Shown here one piece after another: positions 8,192-17,954 of a stretch of DNA of 64,000 nucleotides (position 1 is the first letter of the stretch; each line of letters begins with the position of its first letter). The translations under genes and the position numbers were made by a program. A model generated the notes under the pieces. That model had not been told where the DNA came from and did no database searches. It worked only from the letters and a program-made list of their open reading frames with translations. The stretch is taken from NCBI RefSeq assembly GCF_002080045.1, contig NZ_MUIN01000009.1, forward strand, positions 301,707 to 365,706. Reading direction: 5' to 3'. Source of the DNA: Pseudomonas sp. Bc-h. GTDB taxonomy: Bacteria > Pseudomonadota > Gammaproteobacteria > Pseudomonadales > Pseudomonadaceae.

Positions 8192-9523
8192 TTGGATTGG
8201 CAAACCCTGCTCACCCGCGAGCGCCTTGGCAAAACCCTGCACAGCCCTGAAGAACTGGGGCGCAGCCCGTTCCATAAGGACCATGACCGGATCATCTTTT
8301 CCGGTGCCTTCCGCCGTCTTGGGCGCAAGACCCAGGTGCATCCGGTGACCAGCAACGATCACATTCATACCCGTCTTACGCACTCGCTTGAAGTCAGTTG
8401 CGTCGGCCGGTCGTTAGGCATGCGCGTAGGCGAAACCCTGCGCAGTGCCCTGCCCGACTGGTGCGAACCCAGCGATCTGGGGATGGTCGTGCAATCGGCT
8501 TGCCTGGCTCACGACATCGGCAATCCGCCGTTCGGTCACTCTGGCGAAGACGCCATCCGCAATTGGTTCAAGCAGGCCGCGGGCCGTGGCTGGCTCGATG
8601 GAATGAGCGAAGTGGAGCGTAACGATTTCCTCAATTTCGAAGGCAATGCTCAGGGCTTTCGCGTGCTCACGCAGCTGGAATATCACCAGTTCGAAGGTGG
8701 CACGCGGCTGACCTATGCCACCCTGGGCACCTATCTCAAATACCCCTGGACCGCGCGTCATGCGGACTCCCTGGGCTACAAGAAGCACAAGTTCGGCTGC
8801 TACCAGAGCGAACTGCCGATCCTTGAGCAGATAGCCGGGAAACTCGGGCTGCCACAGCTCGAAGACCAACGCTGGGCGCGGCACCCTCTGGTGTACCTGA
8901 TGGAAGCGGCCGATGACATCTGCTACGCGCTGATCGACCTTGAAGACGGCCTGGAAATGGAGCTGCTCAGCTACCCGGAAGTCGAATCACTGCTACTGGG
9001 GCTGGTCGGCGATGATTTGCCGGAAACCTATCGTCAGCTCGGGCCCAACGACTCGCGACGCCGAAAACTGGCGATTCTGCGCGGCAAGGCCATCGAACAC
9101 CTGACCAACGCCGCTGCCCGTGCCTTCGTCGAACAACAGGATGCGTTGCTCGCGGGTACGCTGGAGGGGGACCTGGTCGAACACATGCACGGGCCGGCCA
9201 AACGCTGTGTGCTCAGCGCCAAGGACATGGCGCGCAAGAAGATCTTTCAGGACAAGCGCAAGACCCTGCACGAGATCGGCGCCTACACCACCCTGGAAAT
9301 CCTCCTGAACGCTTTCTGTGGCGCGGCACTGGAGCAGTTCGGTGGGCATACGCCATCGTTCAAGAGCCGACGCATTCTCGATCTGCTGGGCAATAACGCT
9401 CCCGATCCGAACTGGCCGTTGCACACCTCGTTCCTGCGGGTGATCGACTTCATCGCGGGCATGACCGACAGCTACGCCAGTGAGATGGCGCGGGAAATGA
9501 CCGGTCGCTCCAGCGCCGTCTAG
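8192..9523 (+). CDS. dgt: dGTP triphosphohydrolase
   Basis: This 443-residue HD-domain enzyme splits dNTPs (classically dGTP) into the nucleoside and triphosphate, tuning nucleotide pools. Metal-binding motifs are visible: [10 protein letters not shown] (H64) and [15 protein letters not shown] with H107/D108, plus a later [16 protein letters not shown]. The length is typical of the long, Pseudomonas-type dGTPase. The start is TTG at 8192, with GGAG 8 bp upstream and no ATG nearby that keeps the N-terminal motif. It is a single gene with a strong terminator just after the stop. Confidence 0.92.
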   Translation: MDWQTLLTRERLGKTLHSPEELGRSPFHKDHDRIIFSGAFRRLGRKTQVHPVTSNDHIHTRLTHSLEVSCVGRSLGMRVGETLRSALPDWCEPSDLGMVVQSACLAHDIGNPPFGHSGEDAIRNWFKQAAGRGWLDGMSEVERNDFLNFEGNAQGFRVLTQLEYHQFEGGTRLTYATLGTYLKYPWTARHADSLGYKKHKFGCYQSELPILEQIAGKLGLPQLEDQRWARHPLVYLMEAADDICYALIDLEDGLEMELLSYPEVESLLLGLVGDDLPETYRQLGPNDSRRRKLAILRGKAIEHLTNAAARAFVEQQDALLAGTLEGDLVEHMHGPAKRCVLSAKDMARKKIFQDKRKTLHEIGAYTTLEILLNAFCGAALEQFGGHTPSFKSRRILDLLGNNAPDPNWPLHTSFLRVIDFIAGMTDSYASEMAREMTGRSSAV

Positions 9524-9541
9524 ACAAGTCGAAAGCCATTG

Positions 9542-9579
9542 AAAGCCCGAACTCCTTCAAGATTTCGGGCTTTTCTTTT
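9542..9579 (+). terminator. Rho-independent terminator after dgt
   Basis: The stem AAAGCCCGAA/TTCGGGCTTT (9542-9551 and 9564-9573) has a 12-base loop and is followed by a T-rich tail TTTTCTTTT, 18 bp after the dgt stop. Confidence 0.85.
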
Positions 9580-9608
9580 CATTGACCCAGGAAAAGAAAA
9601 CACGATCT

Positions 9609-9644
9609 TCGGAAACTTCCTACACACAGATCGGAAACAACCTA
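9609..9644 (+). promoter_or_regulatory. Tandem BvgA-like inverted heptad sites, 22 bp apart
   Basis: TCGGAAACTTCCTA (9609-9622) and TCGGAAACAACCTA (9631-9644) are two 14-bp inverted-heptad units repeated at exactly 22 bp, two helical turns. BvgA binds as dimers to inverted heptads close to TTTCCTA, with about 22 bp between adjacent dimers. The pair lies between the dgt terminator and the lone receiver gene at 9804; an AT-rich -10-like GAATAAT follows at about 9667. This probably drives the receiver gene; the link to the regulator at 10575 is inferred. Confidence 0.45.
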
Positions 9645-9803
9645 TCGCCGCCCTCAGACCCCTGCCGAATAATCCGCCAGCCGCACCCCCATGGATGTTT
9701 ATTCCCGGCGCACGCTGCGCCCTACCCTGCACCTGATTCTGTCGAGTGTTCCGCCTCGTGCACGCACCCGAACAGTGGTCTATCGCTCTGTCTGGAACCC
9801 CTG

Positions 9804-10202
9804 ATGCTCAAACACGACCTTCGAATTCTGCTGGTGGAGGATCACCCGTTTCAGCTCATCGCCCTGCAGATCCTGCTCAACAATCATGAACTGTATCGGT
9901 TGACGCCGGCTCTAAATGCGAGTGAAGCGCTTGCGGCGCTGGAGCGCAGCGCCGAACCCTACGATCTGCTGCTGTGCGACCAGCGCCTGCCTGACATGGA
10001 AGGCATCGACCTGATCGAACTCGCCAGTCGCCGCAAGCTGATCCGCCATGCCGTGCTGCTCAGTGGCGTGGACTCGTGCCATCTGCTGGATCTAGACCGC
10101 CTGGCCCGGGAAAGAGGCCTTCCATTACTGGGCTGCCTGAACAAGCCATTGAATACACTGGAGCTCTTTCGTCTTATTTCATCGGGCATCAGTGACCTCT
10201 GA
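9804..10202 (+). CDS. Single-domain response-regulator receiver protein
   Basis: This 132-residue protein consists of one receiver domain. The acidic pair VEDHP, the phospho-acceptor aspartate in LLLCDQRLPD (about residue 53) and the conserved lysine in LNKP are present. No output domain follows, so it acts as a phosphate sink, a shuttle or a protein-binding switch. It lies just upstream of a BvgA/BvgS-type pair and probably takes phosphate from that kinase. Related loci such as roc/vie systems often carry an extra receiver protein. The frame is open upstream, but ATG 9804 starts directly at the domain. Confidence 0.82.
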   Translation: MLKHDLRILLVEDHPFQLIALQILLNNHELYRLTPALNASEALAALERSAEPYDLLLCDQRLPDMEGIDLIELASRRKLIRHAVLLSGVDSCHLLDLDRLARERGLPLLGCLNKPLNTLELFRLISSGISDL

Positions 10203-10574
10203 GATTCACAGTTCATCTCAATGCCACTTGCGTTGCCTTGCTTCAAACAACGATGGGTTTTTCAATTGCCTAAAATCCCGGCCGGTATGCCTGTTGCCGA
10301 AACATCAAAGGTCTGGATATGTAGTCAGCGCCCGACCATAACGTAGGACCATTCCCAATCGAAATAAACAGGTTCGTCCTGATAACTTTTTTAGCACTGC
10401 ACCGCCTCGACTTTTTTAAACATTTATGAGCGACATGAGCATAAACGTGCGCCGATACGCTAATTCATGTAGGAACTTTCCTATATATAGCCGTCGCCCC
10501 CTTCTGTTCATGTGCGCCTTTGAACATCTGCGATAAGGTGCGCGCTTTCTTTGCCGCCTGTTATGGATTGAATT
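10203..10574 (+). promoter_or_regulatory. Upstream region of the bvgA-like gene with BvgA-like sites
   Basis: This 372-bp gap has no gene. TAGGAACTTTCCTA at 10470-10483 is a perfect TAGGAA/TTCCTA dyad made of two abutting inverted heptads, and it runs straight into the AT-rich CTATATATAG (10481-10490), a likely -10 element. A weaker version, TAGGACCATTCCCA, lies at 10344-10357. The layout suggests that the LuxR-type regulator encoded just downstream controls its own promoter. Confidence 0.5.
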
Positions 10575-11201
10575 ATGAACTCAGTTTTTATCATCGACGA
10601 TCATCCAGTCATTCGTCTGGCCATCCGGATGCTGCTGGAAAACGAAAATTACGAGATCGTTGGCGAAACCGATAACGGCGTGGACGCAATGCAGATGGTT
10701 CGCGAATGCATGCCGGACCTGATCATCCTCGACATCAGCATCCCCAAGCTTGACGGGCTCGAGGTGCTTGCCCGCTTCAACGCCATGAACCTGCCATCCA
10801 AGATTCTCGTACTGACCGCGCAGGCACCCAGCCTGTTCGCAATACGCTGCATGCAATCGGGCGCCGCCGGTTATGTGTGCAAACAGGAAGACCTCAGCGA
10901 ACTTGTCAGTTCGGTCAAAGCCGTATTATCCGGCTACAATTACTTTCCAAGTCAGGCACTCGGCGCAGCCACAGGCCAAGGCGGCGATCCCAACGAACTC
11001 GAGCGTTTCAAACTGGTCAATGACCGCGAACTGATGGTGTTGCAATTATTTGCCCAAGGGCGGACAAACAAGGAAATTGCCAAGGGTATGTTTCTCAGCA
11101 ACAAGACCGTGAGCACTTACAAGACCCGGTTGATGCAGAAACTCAAGGCCAAGACTCTGGTAGAACTTATCGAGATGGCAAAACGCAATTCGTTAGTGTG
11201 A
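10575..11201 (+). CDS. BvgA/EvgA-type LuxR-family response regulator
   Basis: This 208-residue two-domain regulator has a receiver at residues 1-120 (IIDDHP; phospho-acceptor in LIILDISIPKLDG; conserved lysine in YVCKQEDL) and a LuxR/NarL helix-turn-helix at about 145-205 (LVNDRELMVLQLFAQGRTNKEIA ending KTVSTYKTRLM). This is the architecture of BvgA, EvgA and RocA1. Its stop overlaps the GTG start of the hybrid kinase by 4 bp, so the two are co-translated partners. The inverted heptads upstream are its likely binding sites. Target genes (fimbriae, biofilm or other) cannot be told from here. Confidence 0.92.
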   Translation: MNSVFIIDDHPVIRLAIRMLLENENYEIVGETDNGVDAMQMVRECMPDLIILDISIPKLDGLEVLARFNAMNLPSKILVLTAQAPSLFAIRCMQSGAAGYVCKQEDLSELVSSVKAVLSGYNYFPSQALGAATGQGGDPNELERFKLVNDRELMVLQLFAQGRTNKEIAKGMFLSNKTVSTYKTRLMQKLKAKTLVELIEMAKRNSLV

Positions 11202-14200
11202 GAGACAGGATGCCGAAGGGGTTAAGGGACTATTGGATTGCGTCTGTACTATTTTGCCTGTGCATCACAGTTCAGGCTCAATCCGCCGCCGCAGAACGCT
11301 TTACCCTGCTAAGCCGCTCCAGCCCGGCGCACATGGACGTCACGCTGGATCGGACGCAATGGCAGTGGGTGCGCAACAAACGTGAACTGATTTTGGGCAC
11401 CTCCGCCCCGGACTATCCGCCATTCGACATGACCCTCACCGGGCATGACTACGAAGGCTTCACGGCGGACTATGCGGGGATCCTGGGCCGCTCTCTGGAC
11501 CTGCCAGTCAGGGTTCTGCGGTACGAAAGCCGTGACGAGGCCATCGATGCCCTCATCAAAGGCGAGATCGACCTGCTCGGCAGCGCCAACGGCTACGAGG
11601 CCTCATCGAAGGACATCAAGCTGTCACTGCCCTACGCAGCGGACCAGCCGGTACTGGTGACCAGAACCGGAGAAACCCGATCCCTCACCGAGGGCCTCAA
11701 CGGTCTGCGCTTGAGCATGGCCTATCACTACCTGCCTCCCGACGACATCGAGGCGTTGTACCCCAAGGCTCGCCTGCAGACCTTTCCATCGTTTCAGAGC
11801 GCGATCAATGCAGTGGCCTTCAATCAGGCTGATGTGTTTCTGGGTGACGCCATTTCCACCCACTACGTGATCAGCAAGGGCTATCTCAACAATATTCAGA
11901 TGGCCAACTTCGGCAAGCACGAGACCAACGGTTTCAGCTTTGCGCTACGGGCAGAAAATACCGAACTGCTGGATATCGTCAATCTGGTCCTCAAGGGTAT
12001 TTCCATCGAGGAGCGCATCGCAGTCTCCAAGCGCTGGGGCGCCGGCACTGACCTGCTGCTCACCGACCAGAAGTTGCAGCTGACCCAACGCGAAGAGCGC
12101 TGGATCGCCCAGCACCCCGTCGTCCGGGTGGTCGTCAACGACGCCTACAGCCCTTTGACGTTTTTTGATGCCAGCGGGAATTTCCGCGGCATCACTGCCG
12201 ACCTGCTGGACCTCATAAGGCTGCGCACCGGATTGCGCTTCGAGGTCAGCCATGCCGCCAGCATGAACGACATGATGAATCGGCTCGAGCAGGGTCAGGC
12301 GGACCTGATCGGTGCCATGGCGTCCAGCGACGAGCGCGAGAATCGATTCAACTTCAGCCGGCCATACATGGATAACGCGTTCGTGCTGGTGACCCGCAAA
12401 GAACTTTCAGGACCAGCCAATCTCGACCAGCTGGCTGGCAAGCGTATCGCCCTGACCCTCGGTAGCCCGGTATTGCCTTACCTGCGGCAGACTTACCCGA
12501 CCATCTACCCGGTTGAGGTCGACAACCCTGCTCAGGCACTGGACATGCTTGCCCACGGTCGTGTGGAAGGTGCGATCACCTCGTTGTTCAGCGCCAGTTA
12601 TTTCCTGTCCTCCCGGGCCCAGCACGATGCGCTGCAAATGCGCGTGACGGTGGGTCAGGAGCCTGCACGTATCGCCATGGCGACCTCGCGCAACGCCACC
12701 GAGTTGAGCGCGATCATCGACAAGGCCCTGTCGAGCATCGCGCCGGAAGACCTCGCCGTGATCAACAATCGCTGGCGCACCTACATCCCCACTGGCGCGG
12801 GCACCTGGCAGGACCATCAGTTACTGGTCTACCAGATCATCAGCGGCGCGGGCCTGCTGCTGCTCGGTTCACTGGCGTGGAACGCGTGGATGCGACGGCA
12901 GATCAAGCAACGTGAACGCGCGGAGAGAGCGCTCAGTGATCAGTTCGAGTTCATGAGCGCGCTGGTCAATGGCACCCCGCACCCGATCTACGTCCGCGAC
13001 CGTGCCGGTCTGCTGCAGATGTGCAACGACAGTTACCTCACCGCGTTTTGTGCCAGACGTGACGACGTGATCGGCAAAAGTTTTCTCGAAGGCCCCCTGA
13101 GCGACATGCAGGAAGCCCGGCAGTACGTTGCCGACTATCAGCAGGTCATGGCCGACAACAAGCCGCTGATCCTCGATCGCGCCCTGCACATCGGCGACCG
13201 TGCGCTGACCATTTACCACTGGATCCTGCCGTTTCGGGACTCACTCGGTAAGGTCCAAGGCATCATCGGCGGCTGGATCGACATCAGCGAGCGCCGCCAG
13301 TTAATCGAGGAACTGCAAACTGCCAAACAACAGGCCGACGATGCCAACCGGGCGAAAAGCACCTTCCTGGCCACCATGAGCCATGAAATCAGAACGCCGA
13401 TGAACGCGGTCATCGGCATGCTGGAGCTGGCGCTCATGCGCGCCGATCAAGGCCAGCTTGATCGTGCCGCCATCGAGGTCGCTTACAGCTCGGCCAAGGA
13501 CCTGCTGGAACTGATCGGCGACATTCTGGACATCGCCCGCATAGAGTCGGGACGCCTGACCCTCAGCCCCGAACGGGCTAATCTGCGCCAGCTCGTCGAG
13601 TCCGTGGTCAGAGTGTTCGACGGTCTGGCTCGCCAGAAGAGCCTGGCCCTGCACCTCGACCTGGACAGCCGCATCAATATCGACGTGCTGATCGACCCGC
13701 TGCGGTTCAAGCAGATTCTCTCCAACCTGATCAGCAACGCTATCAAGTTCACTCAGCAAGGGCAGGTTCGCATCAGCCTGCACGCAGAGGATTCGGTCAC
13801 CGAGCAACAGATGCGCCTGGAAGTCATTGTTCAGGACACCGGCATCGGTATTGCCGAAGAAGATCAGCAGCGCCTGTTCGCACCCTTCGCTCAGGCCGAT
13901 AACAGCGGGCAACTGGCAAGAACGGGGGCGGGGCTGGGGCTGGTGATCTTCCGCAGCCTGTGCGAAATGATGGGCGGCACGCTGACGCTGGACAGCCAGC
14001 AGGGCCACGGTACACGGGTGCAGATGGTCTTTGACCTGATGACCCTGGACCCCTTGGCGAACACCCCCGCCACCCGAGACAGCAATGATCACAGTGCCGC
14101 GACGCTCGACATCCTCGTCGTCGACGACCATCCCGCAAACCGACTGCTGCTGTGTCAGCAGCTGGAGTATCTGGGGCATCGCTGCGCGGTGGCCGAACAC

Positions 14201-14842
14201 GGCGCTCAAGGGCTGGAGCACTGGCTGGCGCAGCACTTCGACCTTGTCATCGTCGACTGCAACATGCCCGTCATGAATGGCTACGAGCTGACCCGAGCGA
14301 TACGCACCCATGAGCAGGAACAGGGTCAGGCACCGTGCATTGTCCTGGGCTTCACTGCCAACGCACAGCCAGAAGAAGAACAACGCTGCCGCGAGGCCGG
14401 TATGGACGACTGCCTGTTCAAGCCCATCAGCCTGACTGCGCTCAATGAGCGGCTCTCCCGAGTCGGCGTCCTCGCGCCCAATGCAGACCGAACGACAGCG
14501 CCCCCTCCCTTCGACATGGGCAGCATCAAGGCGTTGACAGGTGACAGACCGGAAATGATCCAGCACCTGATCAGTCAGCTGATCAGCAGTTGTCAGGATG
14601 ATGCCAGGGAACTGGCCGAGGTGGGTTCGCGGGGAGACAGGCAAGCCATTCGCGACGTTGCCCACAAGATCAAGGGCGCAGCGCGGATCATCAGCGCCAG
14701 CGAGGTCATCGAGTCATGCGACAAGCTTGAACATGCCTGTGAAGGCGTCGAGGCGGATGCGGGGATTGCCGTGCAGGCTCAGGCATTGGCACGTGCCATG
14801 GCGGTGCTCGAGAAAGAGCTGATGAAGCATCGGCGACCTTAG
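11198..14842 (+). CDS. BvgS/EvgS-type hybrid sensor histidine kinase
   Basis: This 1214-residue unorthodox kinase has a signal peptide (cleaved near residue 28) and two periplasmic SBP_bac_3 Venus-flytrap domains (about 60-285 and 305-535). A transmembrane helix follows at 542-566, then a PAS domain (590-700), HisKA with H729 in MSHEIRTPMN, and an HATPase (835-945). The C terminus holds a receiver with D1020 in LVIVDCNMPVMNG and an HPt with H1156 in VAHKIKGAARI. All phosphorelay residues are intact. It senses a periplasmic signal and phosphorylates the response regulator encoded upstream. The GTG start overlaps the preceding stop; an ATG at 11210 is an alternative. A bidirectional terminator follows. 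Confidence 0.93.
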   Translation: MRDRMPKGLRDYWIASVLFCLCITVQAQSAAAERFTLLSRSSPAHMDVTLDRTQWQWVRNKRELILGTSAPDYPPFDMTLTGHDYEGFTADYAGILGRSLDLPVRVLRYESRDEAIDALIKGEIDLLGSANGYEASSKDIKLSLPYAADQPVLVTRTGETRSLTEGLNGLRLSMAYHYLPPDDIEALYPKARLQTFPSFQSAINAVAFNQADVFLGDAISTHYVISKGYLNNIQMANFGKHETNGFSFALRAENTELLDIVNLVLKGISIEERIAVSKRWGAGTDLLLTDQKLQLTQREERWIAQHPVVRVVVNDAYSPLTFFDASGNFRGITADLLDLIRLRTGLRFEVSHAASMNDMMNRLEQGQADLIGAMASSDERENRFNFSRPYMDNAFVLVTRKELSGPANLDQLAGKRIALTLGSPVLPYLRQTYPTIYPVEVDNPAQALDMLAHGRVEGAITSLFSASYFLSSRAQHDALQMRVTVGQEPARIAMATSRNATELSAIIDKALSSIAPEDLAVINNRWRTYIPTGAGTWQDHQLLVYQIISGAGLLLLGSLAWNAWMRRQIKQRERAERALSDQFEFMSALVNGTPHPIYVRDRAGLLQMCNDSYLTAFCARRDDVIGKSFLEGPLSDMQEARQYVADYQQVMADNKPLILDRALHIGDRALTIYHWILPFRDSLGKVQGIIGGWIDISERRQLIEELQTAKQQADDANRAKSTFLATMSHEIRTPMNAVIGMLELALMRADQGQLDRAAIEVAYSSAKDLLELIGDILDIARIESGRLTLSPERANLRQLVESVVRVFDGLARQKSLALHLDLDSRINIDVLIDPLRFKQILSNLISNAIKFTQQGQVRISLHAEDSVTEQQMRLEVIVQDTGIGIAEEDQQRLFAPFAQADNSGQLARTGAGLGLVIFRSLCEMMGGTLTLDSQQGHGTRVQMVFDLMTLDPLANTPATRDSNDHSAATLDILVVDDHPANRLLLCQQLEYLGHRCAVAEHGAQGLEHWLAQHFDLVIVDCNMPVMNGYELTRAIRTHEQEQGQAPCIVLGFTANAQPEEEQRCREAGMDDCLFKPISLTALNERLSRVGVLAPNADRTTAPPPFDMGSIKALTGDRPEMIQHLISQLISSCQDDARELAEVGSRGDRQAIRDVAHKIKGAARIISASEVIESCDKLEHACEGVEADAGIAVQAQALARAMAVLEKELMKHRRP

Positions 14843-14863
14843 CGTCCAGGGCGGCTGTAAAGC

Positions 14864-14901
14864 AAAAAGGGAAGCAGGCTTGACGCCAGCTTCCCTTTTT
14901 T
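14864..14901. terminator. Bidirectional terminator between bvgS-like gene and yggL
   Basis: AAAAAGGGAAGC (14864-14875) pairs with GCTTCCCTTTTT (14889-14900), with an inner GGC/GCC extension. It gives a T-run on both strands between two convergent genes. Confidence 0.88.
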
Positions 14902-14915
14902 CAACTCAACGGCAC

Positions 14916-15260
14916 TCAGGCAGTCGGGTTGATCGGCTTTTCCGGGTACCAGGCATCCAGCAGAGCGCTGACTTCAACCTTGGTCAGCTCACTGCGAGCC
15001 TTCAACCAGCTTTCAACGGTAGCGCGCTGCTCTTCGGTAACCGAACCACGATCGGCCAGGCACACCAGACCGTAGTCATCACCGCCGACGTAGTCCAGAC
15101 CGTTGGCATCCATGGCTTCTTCCAGGAATGCGTCGAGGAAAGCGTCAATCGCCGCGTCGTCCAGGTCTTCCTTGAACTCCAGGTTCAACTCGAAGCCCAG
15201 CTCCTGGAATTCATCCACGCACAGTTTTTTGCGCAGACGGCGGGAACGGTTAGTCGCCAT
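14916..15260 (-). CDS. yggL: YggL family protein (50S ribosome-binding)
   Basis: This 114-residue acidic protein of the DUF469/YggL family begins MATNRSRRLRKKLCVDEFQE and contains the conserved acidic region ending ...DYVGGDDYGLV. Family members associate with the large ribosomal subunit. The preferred start at 15260 has GAGGA upstream; the 5-residue in-frame extension lacks a ribosome site. It is a single gene, convergent with the hybrid kinase and sharing its terminator. Confidence 0.9.
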   Translation of the reverse strand: MATNRSRRLRKKLCVDEFQELGFELNLEFKEDLDDAAIDAFLDAFLEEAMDANGLDYVGGDDYGLVCLADRGSVTEEQRATVESWLKARSELTKVEVSALLDAWYPEKPINPTA

Positions 15261-15588
15261 GAAAACAATCCTCAAAAGTAAATATCGGGCGGCACTTTAC
15301 CAGCTTGGCGGCCCAAAAGCCCGAAAACCGCACCACCAGCCGACGACGCAGCGCAGAAAATCGCGTTTTGACGTGACAATCCGGCGGCATTTGAAAAAAT
15401 AGCGGGGTTTGACGGCCCCACCCCGGCGCAAGTCACGAATGCTTGGGGCATAATGCCGCTTTATCAGGGCCAGGCATCCGGCCCGCTGGGCGGGATTTCA
15501 TTCTGCGCCTACGCTCTTTTCAGTTCATGTCATGAGGGAATTCATCCCCTCCTTTTTCTCCCCTCTATTTGCAGTAGGGTTTTATTGA
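15261..15588 (+). promoter_or_regulatory. Divergent region between yggL and dacB
   Basis: These 328 bases hold no gene. A CATAAT at about 15448-15453 in the context TTGGGGCATAATG is a plausible -10 box for dacB, with no clear TTGACA partner. A C/T-rich leader of about 130 nt precedes the dacB start. The yggL promoter must lie near 15290-15400 on the other strand, but I cannot place it. Confidence 0.35.
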
Positions 15589-17055
15589 ATGATCAAGTCT
15601 TTGCGTCCGCTGTTCCTTGCCACCCTGCTTCTGCCGCTTTCACTGTCTGTCTCCGCTGCTCCGATCAACACCGCATTGCCGCCCAAGGTCCAGGAAGCGA
15701 TCAAGGCGAGCAAGCTCGATAGCAACGCGCTGTCGCTGGTGATGCTGCCCCTTACCGGCCCGGGCACCCCGACCGTCTTCAACGCCGACGTCTCCGTCAA
15801 CCCGGCTTCGACCATGAAGCTGGTGACCACTTACGCGGCCCTTGAAATGCTCGGCCCGACCCACCAGTGGAAAACCGAGTTCTACACCGACGGCACCCTG
15901 AGCAATGGCGTGTTGCGTGGCAACCTCTACCTCAAGGGTGGCGGCGATCCGAAACTGAACATGGAAAAACTCTGGCTGTTGATGCGCGACCTGCGCGCCA
16001 ATGGCGTCACCCAGGTCACGGGCGATCTGGTGCTGGACCGCAGTCACTTCATCCAGCCTCAGTTGCCCGTGTTCGATGACGATGGCAACGACAAGAACAA
16101 ACCGTTTCTGGTTCGCCCCGACTCGCTGATGGTCAACCTCAAGGCCCTGCGCTTCGTGACCCGCAACGATGGCGGCAAGATCCTGGTGTCCGTCGAGCCG
16201 CCGATTGCTGCCATTCATATCAACAATCAGGTCAAGGCACTGTCCTCGAACAAATGCACGGGCGACGTTCTGTACAATCCGGTCCCGGACGCCGATGGCG
16301 GCATCACCGTGACGGTGTCGGGCCAACTGGGCGATGGCTGCAACTCGCAGACTTACCTGTCACTGCTCGATCACCCGACCTACACCGCCGGCGCAGTGCG
16401 CGCGATCTGGCAGGAACTGGGCGGCACGATTCTGGGCAAGGACCGTCTGGACGTGGTTCCGGGCAGCGCCAAGCTGCTGGCGAAAGCCTACTCGCCGGAC
16501 CTTGCGGAAATCATCCGTGACATCAACAAATTCAGTAACAACACCATGGCTCAACAATTGTTCCTGAGCCTGGGTTCGGAGTTCCGCAACGAAGCCGATG
16601 GCGACGATGCAAAAGCCGCGCAGCGAGTGATCCGTCAGTGGCTGGCCAAGAAAGGCATTACCGCGCCGCATCTGGTGATGGAAAACGGCTCCGGCCTGTC
16701 CCGCGCCGAACGCGTCAGCGCCCGGGAAATGGCGCAGATGCTTCAGGCCGCCTGGAACAGCCCGTATCAGGCCGAGTTCATGAGTTCGCTGCCGCTGGCG
16801 GGCATGGACGGCACCATGCGCAAGCGTCTGAAACGCACCGCGCTGCGAGGCGAGGCACACATCAAGACCGGCACCTTGAACACCGTGCGTGCCATCGCAG
16901 GGTTCAGCCGCGACAGCAACGGCAACACCTGGGTGGTGGTGGCAATCCTCAACGACCCACGTCCATGGGGCGCCTCGTCGATCCTCGACGAAGTGCTGGT
17001 GAACATGTTCAACCAGCCAAAGCTTGCGAATACCACCATTTCCTTGCAGCAGTAA
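15589..17055 (+). CDS. dacB: D-alanyl-D-alanine carboxypeptidase/endopeptidase, PBP4 class
   Basis: This 488-residue periplasmic serine peptidase (S13) trims or cleaves D-Ala cross-links in peptidoglycan. It has a signal peptide (about 1-23, ending VSAAP). The three penicillin-binding motifs are STMK with nucleophile S74, SNN in the NKFSNNTMAQQLF segment, and KTG in HIKTGTLN. The large insert between SxxK and SxN is typical of PBP4. The length is normal, and it has its own promoter region. A DUF5666-like gene follows 207 bp on. Confidence 0.93.
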   Translation: MIKSLRPLFLATLLLPLSLSVSAAPINTALPPKVQEAIKASKLDSNALSLVMLPLTGPGTPTVFNADVSVNPASTMKLVTTYAALEMLGPTHQWKTEFYTDGTLSNGVLRGNLYLKGGGDPKLNMEKLWLLMRDLRANGVTQVTGDLVLDRSHFIQPQLPVFDDDGNDKNKPFLVRPDSLMVNLKALRFVTRNDGGKILVSVEPPIAAIHINNQVKALSSNKCTGDVLYNPVPDADGGITVTVSGQLGDGCNSQTYLSLLDHPTYTAGAVRAIWQELGGTILGKDRLDVVPGSAKLLAKAYSPDLAEIIRDINKFSNNTMAQQLFLSLGSEFRNEADGDDAKAAQRVIRQWLAKKGITAPHLVMENGSGLSRAERVSAREMAQMLQAAWNSPYQAEFMSSLPLAGMDGTMRKRLKRTALRGEAHIKTGTLNTVRAIAGFSRDSNGNTWVVVAILNDPRPWGASSILDEVLVNMFNQPKLANTTISLQQ

Positions 17056-17262
17056 TAGTCCGTCAAGCGCGCTGTCGCTCAATGCGGCAGCGCGCAGTAC
17101 CTCGTCTCAACCCTTCTTGCGCCCAAGGCTGATCGCTGTCTATCAATCGCCGTCATCGGTTTCACCTCGCAGCGCCCCCGATTCTGACACAGACGTCATG
17201 AATGCTCAGCCAGCTCAACGCTATGCTCTGGGTTCGAACGACCACACAGGACCGTGACACCA

Positions 17263-17895
17263 ATGAAAACCACAACAGGCAAGCGACTGCGTGACACCCT
17301 GCTGATTTCCAGCCTGCTCGCGTCGGCACTGATGATCGCGGGCCCGTCCCAAGCAGACGATGCCAAGCCGATGCGCGTGCGCGGCGCGATCACCTCCGTC
17401 GAAGGCGATCTGCTAAAGGTTCACAGCAACCGTGGCGAAGACCTGCAGGTGAAGCTCACCAAAGACACTCAGGTACGTGGCGTGACCCTGGCTCAGGTGT
17501 CCGAAATCAAGCCGGGCAGCTACATCGGTTCGGCTACTGTTCCCCAGGCAGACGGCACACTCAAGGCGCTGGAAGTTCACGTGTTCCCACCTGAAATGGC
17601 CGGCACCGGCGACGGCCATCGCGCGTTCGATCTGGGCAAGGACAGCACCATGACCAATGGCTCGGTGGGCGATCTGGTGACCACGAACGGTCGCTCGATC
17701 ACCGTGAACTATAAAGGCGGTCAGAAAACGATCGTCATCCCGGACGATGTTCCCATCGTCAATTTGGTACCCGGTGACCGCAGCCTGCTCAAGCCGGGTG
17801 TGAAAGTGGTATTGCAGGCGCAGAAAGCCGACGACGGTGCGCTGAACGCCATGTCGATCTCAGCGGGAGAGAATGGCGTGACACCGCCGATGTAG
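17263..17895 (+). CDS. Periplasmic DUF5666-like protein
   Basis: This 210-residue exported protein has a signal peptide (about 1-31, ending SQADD). Two to three small beta-barrel-like segments follow with the rhythm RVRGAITSVEGDLLKV ... ITVNYKGGQKTIVIPDDVPIVNLVPGDRSLLKPG, as in DUF5666 (OB-like) proteins. Function is unknown. The ATG at 17263 is preferred over an in-frame GTG at 17254 because AGGA sits too close to the GTG. A REP-like hairpin separates it from the convergent lipoprotein gene. Confidence 0.75.
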   Translation: MKTTTGKRLRDTLLISSLLASALMIAGPSQADDAKPMRVRGAITSVEGDLLKVHSNRGEDLQVKLTKDTQVRGVTLAQVSEIKPGSYIGSATVPQADGTLKALEVHVFPPEMAGTGDGHRAFDLGKDSTMTNGSVGDLVTTNGRSITVNYKGGQKTIVIPDDVPIVNLVPGDRSLLKPGVKVVLQAQKADDGALNAMSISAGENGVTPPM

Positions 17896-17909
17896 GAAGT
17901 CTGGCTGCA

Positions 17910-17937
17910 TGTGGGAGCGAACCTGTTCGGTCCCACA
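17910..17937. repeat. REP-like hairpin between convergent genes
   Basis: TGTGGGAGCGAAC pairs with GTTCGGTCCCACA across a short loop. It resembles Pseudomonas REP palindromes and may also terminate transcription from one or both sides. Confidence 0.65.
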
Positions 17938-17954
17938 CGTTTGGCGCCTGAAGA

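Noticed and set aside
13301-14665. 454-codon minus-strand frame over the hybrid kinase gene
   Set aside because: The sense frame encodes all HisKA, HATPase, REC and HPt motifs; the antisense has none.
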